Positions 30,700 through 43,344 of a DNA stretch of 64,000 nt are shown here, in pieces. Within the stretch, counting starts at the first letter, position 1; each line of letters starts with the position of its first letter. This DNA comes from Angiostrongylus vasorum. Its lineage: Eukaryota > Nematoda > Chromadorea > Rhabditida > Metastrongylidae. The stretch is taken from NCBI GenBank assembly GCA_018806985.1, contig JADANN010000294.1, forward strand, positions 248,001 to 312,000, given 5' to 3'. The translations under genes were made by a program, and so were the position numbers. Under the pieces are notes generated by a model. It was not told the origin of the DNA and did not search any database. It saw only the letters and a list, made by a program, of their open reading frames with translations.

Positions 30700-33114
30700 T
30701 ATAATACAGCTAAAGGTTCTAACCCAGTTCCCCATTGTACTCCTTCTCTCGATGAATGCTTAAAATTCAATGAGGATCAAAACTTTAGTCCATGATGTCA
30801 AGTGGTTGCAGACAAATATCGAAAAGCTCGAATTCTAGTGACTTGATAGTGAATAGTTTCATTCTGTTAGTAATATATAAGCCGATATGTGTGCGAACCG
30901 CTGATGACAAAAGTGGCAAGAAGATAAGACAAATGAAGTTGTACTCCTCTTGCTTTAAAAGTTAAACACGACGCTCATTGGAACACTCTACTGAGTATCG
31001 TGTTTCACATGGCGATTCCGAATTCGCAAATCTCCCTAGAGATCTTCACCAATGTCCAAAAATAAAAAAGAACATCTATTGGTTACTCGGGCATCTTGAG
31101 GAGACATGTGACAACGGAAGAACGTCACTATTCGCAGAACAGGGACTTGGGAGCTAAAATTTATTTCAGAAGGTGATTTTCTTCAAAAGCACTTAAATTC
31201 TCTGAGAGTTGGATTCCACACATGGCGCGTCTGTCGGAAGAAGTGGTGAACGTTTCAGTCGAGAACTAGTGATGAACTAGGCAAAGATTTTCAAAAGTTT
31301 TTTCTTAAGTTGTATTTGAAATCAAGTAAGAAGGAAGAGCACTGAACTGATACCTGCACCAAAGTATTTTAAGCTTGTAAGATTATGATTTAAGATAAGA
31401 TTGTAAGCTGTTTTATGTACATTCAAAGTCAAGGAAAAACGGAACTGTTTTGCATCGAAATCAATAATCTATTGCATAGCTCAACCTATCTGGTCAAACT
31501 GAAGGCAGGGAGCGCTAAACGACAATGTTAACACGAAAAAAAAATCACCGCAAGCAACTATGTACAGGGAGCAGCCGAGATAAAGGAGAAGTTGGCAACG
31601 ATGATCGAGTTTTGAAAACAAATCGGATTGTAGATTTCTGCGAAATCAGGACAGCTGACCAAAGCACTGAGACAAACGCATTGCCCAATTGCGTTAAACA
31701 TCTGCGAGGTGGGGCACGAATCGGCCACAGATCTAAGAAGAAGAAAATGCGTAGAGTGATTCGACTCCAAAACTATGGAGATTCGGTGTGAACTTATCGA
31801 AGGCGTTTAGAATAATTTGAAATAAACAAAAAAGTAAGAATTTTTTTGCATAACCTTCATCATTACTAAAGGCTGCTGCGCAGAATGAGATGAAACCTCT
31901 GACATAAATCCAAATTCTTTTACTTATCTCAAATTGGAATCGCAGAAAAATAAAGAACTCTCTGGGCATTGAGACATACTCAAGTTTCCAGTTTGGATGT
32001 TCGCTCAGAGATTTTAGAAGTTTCACAGCTAGTCAGTGCATCAGTTACTGAAGATGTCAAAGCTGAGTGTTTTTTTCCATCTCTTTGACTCTCGAAGAAT
32101 TTTTTTCCAGCTCATAAGTTTCTTGTGTCTTTAAAGGAGACATCCCAAAATTTATATGTGTTGTAAGAATAAAGCTATATAACCCAAAATATTAACATTA
32201 GGGTAGAATAGTAATATTTGTCCAGGCAACAAACGCTGAGCTAAACATTAGTTAACTTGAACGAAAGCAGAAAAGAAAGCACAAAATTACGATGAAACAA
32301 TAAAATTTGAGTGTGGTACTCATCGGAACAAGGAAATACCAATCAATTCAGATTTGACCTGAGAGCTTTCCTCGCTCTAAACTTCTCCTTTTTTTCTAAA
32401 AAGTTATGATTATCAGCAATAACATGGTGCCGTAAAAGCCAACATTCTGTCTGAACAAGAAGATGGGCAAATTTGCGATTTCGATAAGAACGGTATTTTT
32501 ACCTGAAGAGAGTGAGAATAATGAACATCATCGAATAATAAACGATCATATTTGTCAGTTTTTTAAAAAGACACCAATCACTTTTTAATGCTAAATAGCC
32601 AAAGTAATGAGAATGATAGCGTGGAAGATTATTTGAATTTTTGGCACCACTCGTTGCGAAATCTGTTTGTTTGCATTGGAATTTAGGAATAAGTCCATAA
32701 ATTCCAGCTCTTACATAGTCAACTTGTGCATTGAAACAATCTCGAAAGATAGACAAGTTTGTTAAAACCTCCCACGAAGGAATTTTTCCCTCCGCTTGCT
32801 ATTCACTCCTCATCTCTTCAGTCGGCATGTGCTTTACTCGCTTCTCAGTCTCGATTATTCTTTCGTATTATTAGACTATTATAGCTTTTATCCATGTAAT
32901 ATAGGTTGTAATATGACTTTGTTGACGGTTTTCATAAGTTCATAGGAACTGTATTAGTTGGTGCAGTAGATTGTAGGGTTTCGAGTGAGTCTTCGGCACG
33001 GAATAATTATGGTATTGCAATCGCTATGTGAGCACTGACAAAAGTACTGATTTACCAGATAAGGGCAATATAAAGAAAAAGATTAGCAGCAATCTGTTTT
33101 AAATGATGGGTTAA
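30700..33114. other. unassigned, possible upstream exons of the 30-kb gene
   Basis: Minus-strand open stretches at 31733-32026 and 32499-32756 (the latter ending with hydrophobic MIVYYSMMFIILTLF before GTAAAA) could be exons, but no phase-consistent chain was found. Confidence 0.25.
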
Positions 33115-33397
33115 AGGATAAAGGATAAGGCTCTTGGAGGTGATCAATCCCTGAGAGATGCGCCATGCATTCGACTTCATTAATCATCGTTGGAGTTCAT
33201 GGAATGCATATCTGGCCTTTACAATGACTCGCGGTGGCCTGCCGATGTATCGAGCCAGTGCTGCTATCCTCCCAGACAAGTCTAGTACCAATTTGCCCAC
33301 CCCCGGAGAGATGGAAGCTTTGGTGAGCCCACGGGCGCGGGGGATCGATCCCACGTGTGTGTAGCAGGAGGGCCTCCGAACATTGTGCCACACACGC
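33115..33397 (-). repeat. SINE-A copy 9
   Basis: Inverse orientation with an AAAGGATAAAGGATAAGG tail. GCCATGCATTCGACTTCATT and TCTGGCCTTTACAATGACTC in the body, GGCCTCCGAACATTGTGCC at the head. Close to consensus. Confidence 0.88.
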
Positions 33398-34029
33398 CCT
33401 TCTGAATGTGAGCACGGCAATAAATTTTCGCAGTCCAGCACATAAATATGTGTACACGTAAAACTTTTTGCTATTGTTGTAAATTTTACAAATAAAGAGA
33501 AATTCAGCATAATTGTATCCATTTGCTATAAAACGATAGCCGTCGAACTTTAGCATTTGCTTTATATGTTTGAATGTAAATGCATATATGCAAGTAAAAC
33601 GCACGGTGTTCACTCATACGATGTAAATTGCGTGAAAAGTTTTGGAAGCAGTTGGAGCAGTTTTATAGAAGAAGATACTTTTTCCATAAATCTCATCACT
33701 CAAGGAACACAGCTTTTCCCATTTCGCTCAAAGATGGTAGGAGATAAGGAAAATATGAAAAATTACTGGCAGCGATTCGAGTTTTCTGAGGGAATGAAGT
33801 GGACTTTTGGACGAGACGAGAACAAACGCACGTGTTATATTCCATTATGTCGCGAATTTAAATAACGCGTATTAGTGCATCTAGCGAGCTGCCATAATAT
33901 ACGGTTGTTGGGAATTTACTGCATGGTTTCAACCCTGAATCTTTCAAGTGCAATCTCCAATCTCACACAAAATCTAGCCAATCAACATAGAAGCCAATAG
34001 AACCAATGTAATTTGGCCAAGAAGGTATA
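33398..34029. other. no firm feature; 102-codon open frame
   Basis: An open frame at 33557-33865 (+) encodes 102 residues (includes DTFSINLITQGTQLFPF) with no recognised domain. It may be chance or an exon. Mariner left edge probably lies near the end of this stretch. Confidence 0.3.
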
Positions 34030-34985
34030 AGTATGTCGTACCAGCTGCTTGCCAGCCCGGAGTTCCGTGGGTGATGAAATTGGTGAAAGCAGCTTTAGCC
34101 TCTGCTTGGTTTATGGAGCATTTGTCGCAGAGAAAATTATCGCAATACTTGACATGACGGATCAGGAAGATTTCTTAGTCCAGTTCGTACAAACTTTCTA
34201 GTACCGTTTGGTCGAAGTGTGGGCGTGGTTTCGTGGAGAAGGATTGCTCCTTTTTGTTGGCCAATCTAGTGAGCACATGGTTTGCGGCGTATTTCGTCAA
34301 GCCACTGGACTTACTTTGTCACTGTAATTACTTCAGGTTAATTTGAAGAAGCCTTGGTGGATTAAGCCAGCAGAAAACAACAGAACGATCAACATGACCT
34401 TCTTTCGACGCAGTTTTGGCTTTGGAGAAGAGCTGGTGAGTTTTATCGAGCTCTGACCGTTCTGCCCTCGTGGCCTGTTATCATAAAGGATCCATTGTTC
34501 GTCACACGTCACAATACTACCAAGAAACGATTCATTCTTGCTTCACAGGAGAAGCCTCGACGATGGCTCATAACAGCGGTGTTTTTAAAAGTGTCATTCA
34601 ATTCGGGCTGCATTCAGCTTATTCGATTTTCCAATTATCTTTAAATGATCGGAAAGAGGCAAGATACCTACAGCGAGTTCCTGCGCAGCTTCTTGAACTG
34701 TTGAGCGTCTACTCGTATTCATCAGAGAATTAAATCTATCGTCGTCAATAGAATGACGTCCACGACCATCCACATGTTCAACATCGAATTCACCAAGACA
34801 AAATTTTTAAAACCAATGTTGTACTGTGCGTTCTGTAACGCTTTCTTGACCCTCTGTGTCGCCATCGTTCCAAGCCGTTTCCACCGCATTACGACCGAGT
34901 TCGAATTTGTAAATTAGATTCCTTGAAATTCTTATGTTGACCACGTAGACTCAAACATTTCAAATTTCTTAAATTCACAATTTGA
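34030..34985 (-). mobile_element. decayed mariner-family DNA transposon
   Basis: On the minus strand, frames joined across many stops give the mariner transposase order: helix-turn-helix region with TVQHWF and GRGRHSIDDDRFN, then VTCDEQWILYDNR (first catalytic Asp region), KPKLRRKKVMLIV, SAGLIHQGF, then AILLHETT (second catalytic position, Asp changed to Glu) and a C-terminal AAFTNFITHGTPGWQ. About 950 bp, normal size for the transposase part. Terminal inverted repeats were not identified. Inactive. Confidence 0.75.
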
Positions 34986-35631
34986 ATTACACCTCAATCA
35001 CACCGAATGAAAGCACATGAAATAAGCTTTGCATTGATGTATAATAGTATAGCACATGAAAAAGTTTTCTTGCCAAAACGTGTGTCAAGAATAAAATTAT
35101 AATTTCCAACATTACTTGGCTGAAGCTTGTGGCCAGTATCAACTGCGCCTTAGGTAGCAATTGCCATGAAACAACAAGATTTGCTTATGTATCCACATAA
35201 AGTGAAGAAGTGATGAATTTCAGCATGTAGCTTGGGCAGAGCAGGTTAGTAATCCCCATACAGAAGTAAACTACTGATGAATTTCAAAACAGATTTATAT
35301 GGCAACTATGGCCACTGGTTTTGCGGCTACTGAGCAGTGTCCCAGTGGTTATCAAAGCTCTAGTTTAGCTGTCGTAGTTTTGTCATAACGAATGAGATGC
35401 AATTCGTGCCACAACATGGCAAATCTCAGCTGATGGCGCAGAAGAGACCGTTCTTCCTCACGCAGCTTGAAACTATCCTACAGCTAGAAAAAATGCTTAA
35501 AATTCGCTAGTTATATATAGAATTTTCTCTCTCCATCACCCTTCTTCTAAAGTAAACACAAATATTTAACTATTCGATTAAGAAGAGCTAAACTATGAAA
35601 ATAGCCAGTTTAGAAATACTAAGAATGGATG
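34986..35631. other. no recognised feature
   Basis: AT-rich; the right edge of the mariner copy probably falls within the first 100 bp. Nothing else seen. Confidence 0.35.
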
Positions 35632-36012
35632 GCGGCTTACCGCCTCATCGTGGCTCGGAGGTGATCCTGGGTGTCGGGCGGCGATGCACAGTGGGGGGAT
35701 TCATCCCCTAATAAGGTCTCCCAAGCTGAGAAGGAGCCCAGCGTTCCCATCAGAAAACCTAGCTAAGAGTAAACCAGTACCAGGACTCACCACCGTCCTG
35801 GTATCAAAGTCGCATTGTGGCGGATCTCCCTCTGATCTACAAGGGCTGCTGCTGCCTGTGGTGGTGACGACCTGAGACAGGCTTTGGCCAGGCTGACCTC
35901 GGGACTCCAGAGAACCGCAGACGCTAAACCAGCAAAACTCCGAAAAAATGGAAATTATGCCGGAGCTTACACAACCGGTGAAGATGGGCTATTCAAGTAT
36001 TCAAGCATCCAT
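35632..36012 (+). repeat. repeat family D, copy 2
   Basis: Full-length match to 285-655. Ends GAAGATGGGCTATTCAAG followed by TATTCAAGCATCCA, the same type of tail as RTE-B at 40520. Confidence 0.8.
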
Positions 36013-36679
36013 GTAAGGCACGGGTGATGTAGTAAATTTGTTGTGTTGCACATGAATTTCACACGGAATTTCAACATGGAAAAAACAGTTTTGCAAAAAA
36101 TCACGAAAAAAGTTTCAAACAAATATTTCAGTACATGCGAGGTTGGTAAAGGTCTTCGTTGTCGTTGTCGCTGTTGTTGTTGTTGCTGTTGTTCTTGTTA
36201 TGAACCTCATTGCCAGGATTAGAAACAGAATATGCATATTCACCTGATAACATACTAGCTCAAGCGTTCTATAGAGACTAGTTTCTAGCATTCTACTCTT
36301 GAGTTAATTTTTTTCACTTTCGTTCTGCGTCAAAGCTCCTGTCTCGAGCACCTCAGTGACTGAAGGATCGGGATTTACGCCAGCAGGAGAGTGGCGTTCC
36401 CCAGTGAATCGTTGGTTTTTTGCGGCTGTGGCGTTGGCGTTTTGTGTTTTGAAACGTTAGATTTCGTTCTATATATCTCAGAGATCTTAACTGAAAACAA
36501 ATTTGAAATTTAAAGTGTATCATATCATACCAAAGTGTAGAATTTGTACATACCTTCAGACGGAGCAGAGTCTGCTCTATTATTCCGTAAGTAAAGTCCT
36601 CAACTCTCCGTTACTGTTTTAACGGAGAAATTACTGCTGTGTCTCACTGCAAAACAGTTGATGTTGTGTGGGCGGTAAA
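36013..36679. other. short microsatellite, otherwise unassigned
   Basis: TTG/TGC-rich simple repeat at about 36157-36195. No gene recognised. Confidence 0.5.
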
Positions 36680-36950
36680 GAGAGTATGGGACCCGGACCG
36701 CTGGTGTCTGCGGTGGGGACCGAACACGTTATTATCCATTCCGGAGGCTAACGCGCTCACCACCACACCATGTGGTTTCTTCGTTTTGCCTGTCTCTCAG
36801 CCATGTTATTGACCCTAAACGCGGTATCAGCAATCACCCGTCAACGGGATTAGTCTGTGGAGCACAAATCGGCATTAACCTAGTTAAGCTGAAGTTATGG
36901 TGTAATTCGCAATGTCCTCAATTTTTATTTATTGCCTACTAATTTTTTTA
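36680..36950 (-). repeat. SINE-B copy 1
   Basis: Inverse SINE-B. On the minus strand the tRNA-like part reads A box TGGTGTGGTGGTGAGCGCG and a B-box-like TTCGGTCCCC. GTCTGCGGTGGGGACCGAAC and TAAGCTGAAGTTATGG are shared with the copies at 45.9 and 60.1 kb. Diverged. Confidence 0.7.
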
Positions 36951-36956
36951 ATGGCT

Positions 36957-37060
36957 GCACCGCCGCACCGCTGGTATCTGCAGTGGGGACCAAATCCGCT
37001 ATTACCCTTTCTTTGCGCTAACGTGTCAAACGAAAAACTCCAGAAAGCTTTGTCTTGTGA
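36957..37060 (-). repeat. SINE-B partial copy
   Basis: CCGCTGGTATCTGCAGTGGG and GACCAAATCCGCTATTACCC repeat the middle of the previous copy directly after its end, so this is a truncated tandem neighbour. Confidence 0.55.
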
Positions 37061-37627
37061 GCAAACCGGCTATCTATTCGATGATGATTAACTTAAGATC
37101 CTGAAAATTTGTTCAAGCAGAATAAACTGTGTGTATATTAAGATAGAACTTCACTCCTTATATTATATCGTTCACCTAATTGACTTTTGTTAGATGACCC
37201 AACGGCAATAGGTTTTCCAAGTTTTGGCATTGCATTGTACACTGTTTACCATCTATGCAGTAAAGTTGTCAAGAGATACATCCCGCTCCTGGATGAATGA
37301 TTATTCGAAATGATGTTGTCACAGAACATCTGTTTGCTTTTGGTCGGCATTTCAGAGTCTTTCTGAAATTTTTTCCGACTTAAAAGTCAAATTTTAGTCA
37401 TAACATTGACCACAGCTCGGTTTGACCTTTTCTGGGGCATGTCCATATGGAGCTTCATAAATTATTCACCCACTCTACTAAGCGTCAACTTTGTAAGTGA
37501 AGTGAAGCTAACGCATGGTGCTCTACGCAAGATTGCAAATTAGGAGTTACAAAACTAGAATGCATTCCTTCTCGTTCAGCATGTAATTTTAAGCTATTTT
37601 CTTTCCAACCCTTAAGCAAGGAGACTG
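37061..37627. other. no recognised feature
   Basis: No supported gene or repeat. Confidence 0.4.
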
Positions 37628-37870
37628 GAGTAGTGCAATGGTGCTATCCCATTCATTTCTCCAGGGGTTCAAGGTACTCATTCTAGGACCTGCGAAGCCT
37701 CTAATCCCTCTGGGGTCGAGAAATTGCTACCAGACTTGGCTGGAACAAACTAATTTTCTCTAATCTACATGGAATTTCCCTGCCAAGGCTATCTCAGGAA
37801 CCCAGGGTGAGTCAACTCAACCGCAATCCAACAACATTCTTCAAACACTTGCCGAACGCATACGACAAAA
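37628..37870 (+). repeat. SINE-C copy 3
   Basis: A-box-like TAGTGCAATGGTGCTA, B-box-like GGGTTCAAGGTAC, then CCCTCTGGGGTCGAGAAATT, AACTAATTTTCTCTAATC and GAGTCAACTCAACCGCAATC. Same order as 12395-12615. Confidence 0.65.
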
Positions 37871-38059
37871 AGGATAGAAGATCTTCGTGGATGGGTGATG
37901 TTAAGAAACGAATGGAACGCAAGAAGTCCTAGGTTCCGCACATTGTGATACATGTGATGTTGGGTCGAACTATAAAATAAATAGAATTAAGATAAGAAAA
38001 CTCGTTATTTTGCAAACTGATGTTCATGAATTCACATTAAGCATATTCACTAAAGAAAA

Positions 38060-40545
38060 AAAGAAACAGACTTCAACGCCAGAATAGGAAAGGCCAACGA
38101 AAGCGAATACAGGATCGGAAATTTTGGATTAGGAGAAAGAAATGAGAATGGAAACCGTCTCGCAAGACTCTTGTCAGCAGCACGTCTCTTCCATGGAAAC
38201 TCGTTTTTCCAGAAGAAAGAAAGCCGCCGCTGGACATGGGAGTCTCCCAACGGCATGGCTCATGCGGAGATCGACCATATTCTGACAAACAGAAGATGGT
38301 GCCTACTTAACACATTGGTAGTCCCGTCATTCTCTACTGGTTCAGATCACCGCCTTCTTCGCGCGGACATTCGATTCAGCCACAAGCTGGAAAAAGAACT
38401 CTCTTCATCGACCACGAGGAAAAAAGTCTAGCTGTATACGACGAGAACATTCTGGACGAAGTCCTATCCAAACGTGACTGGCAGATTAAAGAAGACCCGA
38501 CCGAAGACTACGAGCTGCTCGTTGAGGGGACTGAAAAGCTGTGCCGAATTCTCCTCAGTTCTTCAAGCAAGAAGATCGGATCGTATCTCCGTCACAACTA
38601 AGGAGTTGTTCGAAAAGAGAAGGAAACTGAAGCTTGATCCTGCTGCAACACGTTTGACATGGCTAGTAATGAATGCCAGCTGCAGAATAGCTTTTCATGA
38701 AGATCTACAACGGTACATGCAGAAGAAACTACTGGAAGCAGCAGAGAAAAGAAGCAGTCTGAAAAAAATGCCGTCGGGTCTTGTGTAATTATAATACCCG
38801 TTGTCAGCCCTGATGAACGAAGATGGGATCGTCAAGAGTTCCTGCCATGATATGGAATTAATAGCGGAAACGTTCTACACCAACCTTTTCCGTTCCATAA
38901 TTCTCGCCCCGGACCCTAATATGCCCGCTGGAGAAAAACCACCTGAAATTCTTCCGTCGGAGGCTCGAGTTGCGATAGTAAGCATGAAAAGAGGCACAGC
39001 TCCAGAACCAGATAATGTCACCGCCGATTTCCTTAGAGCTGGAGGCCACAATTTACATGTACTTCTAGCAAATCATATGACAGCCTACCTTCAAAAAGGA
39101 AAAAATCCCAGACCAGTGGAGGACGTCGCGTACGGTCATCCTGCCCAAGAAAGGAGACCGAAGGGATCTTCGTAACTATCGTCCCATATGCTTGTTGAGT
39201 GTACTCTACAAGCTCTTCACGAAGATTATCCTCTTGCGCATATCAAGGACATTGGATGAGGCGCAACCAGCGAACAAGCAGGATTTCGGAGAGGATTTTG
39301 CTGTATGGACCACATCCAAACCGTGTCCAGGGTCATCGAAGTTTGTCGGGAATACCTTCTGCCTCTAGTCCTAACCTTTGTCGACTATGAAAAAGCGTTT
39401 GACAGTGTCGAAACGAATGCAATCGTATCAGCGCTCATCGACCAAGGAGTGGACTCGTCCTGCGAAAGAACTCTGTTCGACTGTTATCGGAACCGCACTA
39501 TGAAAATACAGCTTTTCCATCGACCTCTTACCATACCCATAGGAAAAGGGGTTCGATAGGGCGACACAATATCGCCAAAGTTGTTCAGTGCCGCACTGCA
39601 GTGGATAATGAAGTCACTCGACTGGGATGAGAAAGGCATACGTGTTGATGGAAAAATTTCTATCAAACCTTCGTTTTGCCGACGACATTGTCATCTTCTC
39701 AAGAAGTACTAGCGAAGCAGAGATGATGACCAACCAGCTCAACGAAGAGGGGAAAAACATTGGAATTCGCATAAATCGAAAGAAGACCCAGTTCATGAAA
39801 AACCCATGGAGCGAAGGCGGAAAAAATTGAATTGAATGGCTCTCTCATTGCAGAGACCACCTCGTATGTATACCATGGGCGATCAATGAACATGGAAAAC
39901 AACATGAAGGAGGAAATAGATAGAAGAAGGAGAGCAGCTTGAGCGGCATTCGGGCCTCTCAAAGAAGCCACCGACCAACTGAAGGACCCGAAAATCCGCG
40001 CTCATCTCTTCGATTCTACGGTCCTCCCAGCGCTCTGTTATGCTGCAGACATGGGTTGATACTTTAATTACGTCAAGAATGCTTCGCACTACTCACAGAG
40101 CGCTTGAGCGATGTTTCCTGCGATATAGCTGGCACTCTCAATATCGAGCCGGAATGCTCTGACTTTCGAAATCTGTCACATCATCGAGATCCAAGAGATT
40201 ATACATCGATAGCGAAACATAGATGGGCCGGTCACATAATGAGAAGAACGGATGACAGATGGACGAAAAGAACAGTAGAGTGAACGCCAACAGAATGCAA
40301 ACGTCCCCAGGACGACCACCTACATGTTGGGCGGACGTGTTCGTAAACAAAGTTAATCAGCTGTACCCCCCAGCTGCAGTTGTTCTACAGATCACGGTAC
40401 GAGACTCGCAAGCGATACCATGCTCGAACAAGACCACCACCATGGACTACGATTGCGAGAGAAAGGAACGAATGGCGTATGTGCTGGGGTCCGCACAGCT
40501 CGTGAAGACGGACCGTCTAAGTATCCAAGTATCCAAGTAAAGAAA
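38060..40545 (+). mobile_element. RTE-B: 5'-truncated RTE-type retrotransposon (inactive)
   Basis: A second RTE lineage, clearly diverged from RTE-A. It starts within the endonuclease domain (AHAEIDHILTNRRWCLL and GSDHRLLRA at 38171-38431), followed by a linker, reverse transcriptase and C-terminal region, and ends in the short tandem repeat AAGTATCCAAGTATCCAAG at about 40520-40540. It lacks roughly the first third of the element. Frames change at about 38430, 38800, 39190, 39560 and 39830, with a stop inside motif B (GVR then TAG at 39557). Confidence 0.87.
38801..40540 (+). pseudogene. RTE-B reverse transcriptase and C-terminal region, multiply frameshifted
   Basis: Blocks in order: KRGTAPEPDNVTADFLRAGG, NYRPICLLSVLYKLFTKIIL-type region near 39175-39235, TFVDYEKAFDSVE (motif A), a stop at 39557 before QGDTISPKLFSAALQ (motif B), LSNLRFADDIVIFS (catalytic FADD, 39655-39705), NIGIRINRKKTQFMKN, and near the end HRWAGHIMRRTDDRWTK and GRPPTCWADVFVNKVN. 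It would make the reverse transcriptase for target-primed integration if intact. Several single-base breaks make it inactive. Confidence 0.85.
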
Positions 40546-42021
40546 AAAAAGCGACGCTGTCATGTTTTTTCGGCCCGATATGACATGCCAAGTGGAGTAC
40601 CTCGGAGCCTTCAGCTTTCCTAACGCGTTACAGTCTCCGCTTTTCGTTATTACATTCGTTACAATATAGTATTTCATCTGTCCTGCTGCGATGGTTAGTT
40701 AATTGTTTAGTTGACCTCTTAACGTTTTCGTTGACAACTTACAAGTTAACCACTACCATCATAGACAAGGTCTGATATTCACAAGGATTTCTCCGTATTC
40801 AAGGGATATGAGTGGGATAATAAATGCGCTCATATCCGAGATGAGAGAGCGATACAGGAAATTAAGTTATTTCATACACTAAATATTAATACGAAGTAGT
40901 TTCTGGAAAAGATTACAGTTGCATACGTATTGGGGGGAACGTAATTCTCCACGGTATACAATAACACGCCATAAAACTATGCTGCCAATAAGCTGTGTAT
41001 TGCTGTTGCTTCAAGTGATTTGGAATAATGCTCGTGTGAATTGGGACATCTGATACTTGCATGAGTGGGTCAAAACAACTCAGAAACAGGAAGAAAAAGT
41101 GACACCGAGAAGTTGTTATTATTTACACTGTTCAGTGGAGAGATGCGACATTGCAATGCCTTTTGAGCACTTCAATCAGGCCATAACATAGTACTCCGAA
41201 AGAAAAAGAAAAACCAAGTTGACCAGAATAAGTAAAATGAATGCAGGGCAAACCTGGCTGAAATTGCTCAGCAAAGGGATTTGTATAAAGTTCCATAAGA
41301 AATCCTTCCACAGTTTTTTTTCTGTATGCTACCGTCCGTAGTCATCTCATTGGAAGACTATACTGACTTTCCGTTCTAGCCATTTTGCTCACGATTGAGC
41401 TTGTCACACGCCCTCGAGGGGTTTGCCGACTAATCGTGCCCTTTACAGAGATCGTTGACATTCTGTAGGAATATTAATCGCGAAGCAGAAAAACTACTCC
41501 CTGATATACGAAGCACAACAAACAACTGTAGTTAGGACTTTTAAAAAAATCCTCTTGCGGGGACCTAAAGTTTGGAAACTCACGATTAACTAGGATTTAA
41601 CATGGCGATGAAGAAGGAGGATAAAGATCTTACAGTCACAGCTGGATGCACATACGAATTTGCGAGGCGGTGGAACGGATGGACAAAAAACATTCACAAG
41701 AGGAAAGTCCACTTAACTATTTAAATATTAAGGCACCCATTATAAAATATGTTGAGTGAAAGTTCTACCTGAGCAAGGTAATATATTGCTGAGTGGTTGA
41801 CAATATTAACTTTTGAAGTGGCTAATGTTCTATCAGCTGTTGTGAATTGATAAGCAAAACATTTGACTGTGATAGCGTAAAATTTATCCGGAATTGGACT
41901 GCACAGTGTAGTGAAAATAAAAAAATTCGTCCAGTCTTGAAGCTATCGTTCATGGCCACGGTAGTAGGTGGTCTGACGGCTAAGCGGGGTATACTGCAAT
42001 TTCGCTTATTCGAGATTTTGC
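40546..42021. other. no recognised feature
   Basis: About 1.5 kb without a supported gene or repeat. An 89-codon open frame at 41847-42116 runs into repeat D and is not considered a gene. Confidence 0.4.
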
Positions 42022-42412
42022 TCATACTCTCCTATATGTTGCTTGGATGCCCCTGTCATCACTGGTTGTGCAAGCTTCGACGAAATTTTAATTTTTTTCG
42101 AAGTTTTTCTGGTTAAGCCATTGTGGTTTCCTGGATTCCCGAAGTGAACCTGGCCAAAGTCTGCCCCCAGGTCTTTACCACTATAGGTAGTCGCTGCCCT
42201 TGTGGATGAAAGAGGGATTTTCATCATGAAACTAGTTTCATACCAAGATCGTGGTGGATCTTGGCATTTGTTTATCTTAGCTAGGGATCCAAATGGAAAC
42301 ATGGGGGCTTTTTTCTCATTTTGGGAAGCCCGGTCTGCGGATGAATCCTTTCGCTGTACATCGCAGCTCGACGTTCAGGAAGGCCTCCCAGCAACAAGGC
42401 GGTAAATCGTTG
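42022..42412 (-). repeat. repeat family D, copy 3
   Basis: Inverse copy matching 285-655: TTTACCGCCTTGTTG at the right edge (minus strand), GCAGACTTTGGCCAGG in the middle and GGCATCCAAGCAAC at the 3' end. Somewhat more diverged. Confidence 0.75.
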
Positions 42413-43205
42413 AATAGTGACGACTCCCGTATGTGGTAAATAAAACCGTGGTTCCCCACAGATTTCTGACAACGGTCACCGCACAGGTCAAACCGACATT
42501 ATGGTCTCAGTGAGCATTCTATATACTTGGTGACACCACAAGATCTATGCATTTGATTCTGGAGATCGAAGGCATCAGTGCTAGTTTACATGTTCCCACA
42601 GTTTTTATGACGGTACGTAAATGAAAGAATGTTGTTTAACTTAACTTCACTTAAAGCATGCAAACTTTGTTTGACACAAAGAAGGTGCTCTCATGTTACA
42701 CATCAGTTTTTAGAGTGTGAAAAACTCTTCAACTTACATGATGGTGACAGTTTGTGACTTCACCTCTCAATGTGTGTCATTTGACTCATATGTGAAAACG
42801 CTGAAGAAGTTTTAAGTTAACGCTGTTCAGTTAAGAAAAAATCATGTGCGGCTTACTTTAGTGGAAAAGTGTGCGCCTGTCTCTAATTCTGCCGCGTTGT
42901 ACTTTTTGGTTTTCGTATACTGTAAACTTCAAACCTAGTTGTCCAAATTTTTCATGTATTAATGTAACAAAAAACAACACGGTAAGATGAATACATACGC
43001 GACTAGCTTTGTCTTCACAGAGATTGCAAAACTGGGTAAAGGTCGCTAGCGACTAATGATTAGCAATGCTGTTTTTTTTCCACCATGAGCTGCAATTTTT
43101 TGGGTTACAATCCTTATGGGCTGAGAAAATCATGCAGTTATGAAGCATGTTTTGCTGCATCCATCTGTGTAATCATCGAGCTGATGATCTCCATCAGGTC
43201 AATGT
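42413..43205. other. no recognised feature
   Basis: No supported gene. AT-rich with several short internal inverted stretches around 42630-42830 that I could not resolve. Confidence 0.35.
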
Positions 43206-43300
43206 CGCCTTGAGAAAGGCGAAGGCGCCGAGACGTTAGCCGGATGAAGGTTTTATAACATTTATAACAACCTCGTGCTCGCTTGTTCAGCGGAGAATTC
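43206..43300 (+). repeat. PLE terminus remnant with degenerate hammerhead-like motif
   Basis: TTGAGAA, AGGCGAAGGCGCC stem and GAGACGTTAGCC at 43206-43242, then TTTATAACAACCTCGTGC, the same terminal sequence as the PLE copies at 49.7 and 56.3 kb. The core bases are altered. Confidence 0.6.
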
Positions 43301-43344
43301 ATGCATCAGAAACCTTAATGGATACATTCTCGTTGGTAAATACA

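Noticed and set aside
31733..32756. upstream exons for the gene at 30.3-30.6 kb
   Set aside because: Hydrophobic open stretches exist but no set of acceptors and donors gives a consistent phase.
33557..33865. 102-codon plus-strand frame
   Set aside because: Composition not distinctive and no domain recognised. Kept only as a note.
36157..36195. TTG/TGC repeat as a coding polyglutamine or polyleucine tract
   Set aside because: Flanking frames have stops close by. It is a simple repeat.
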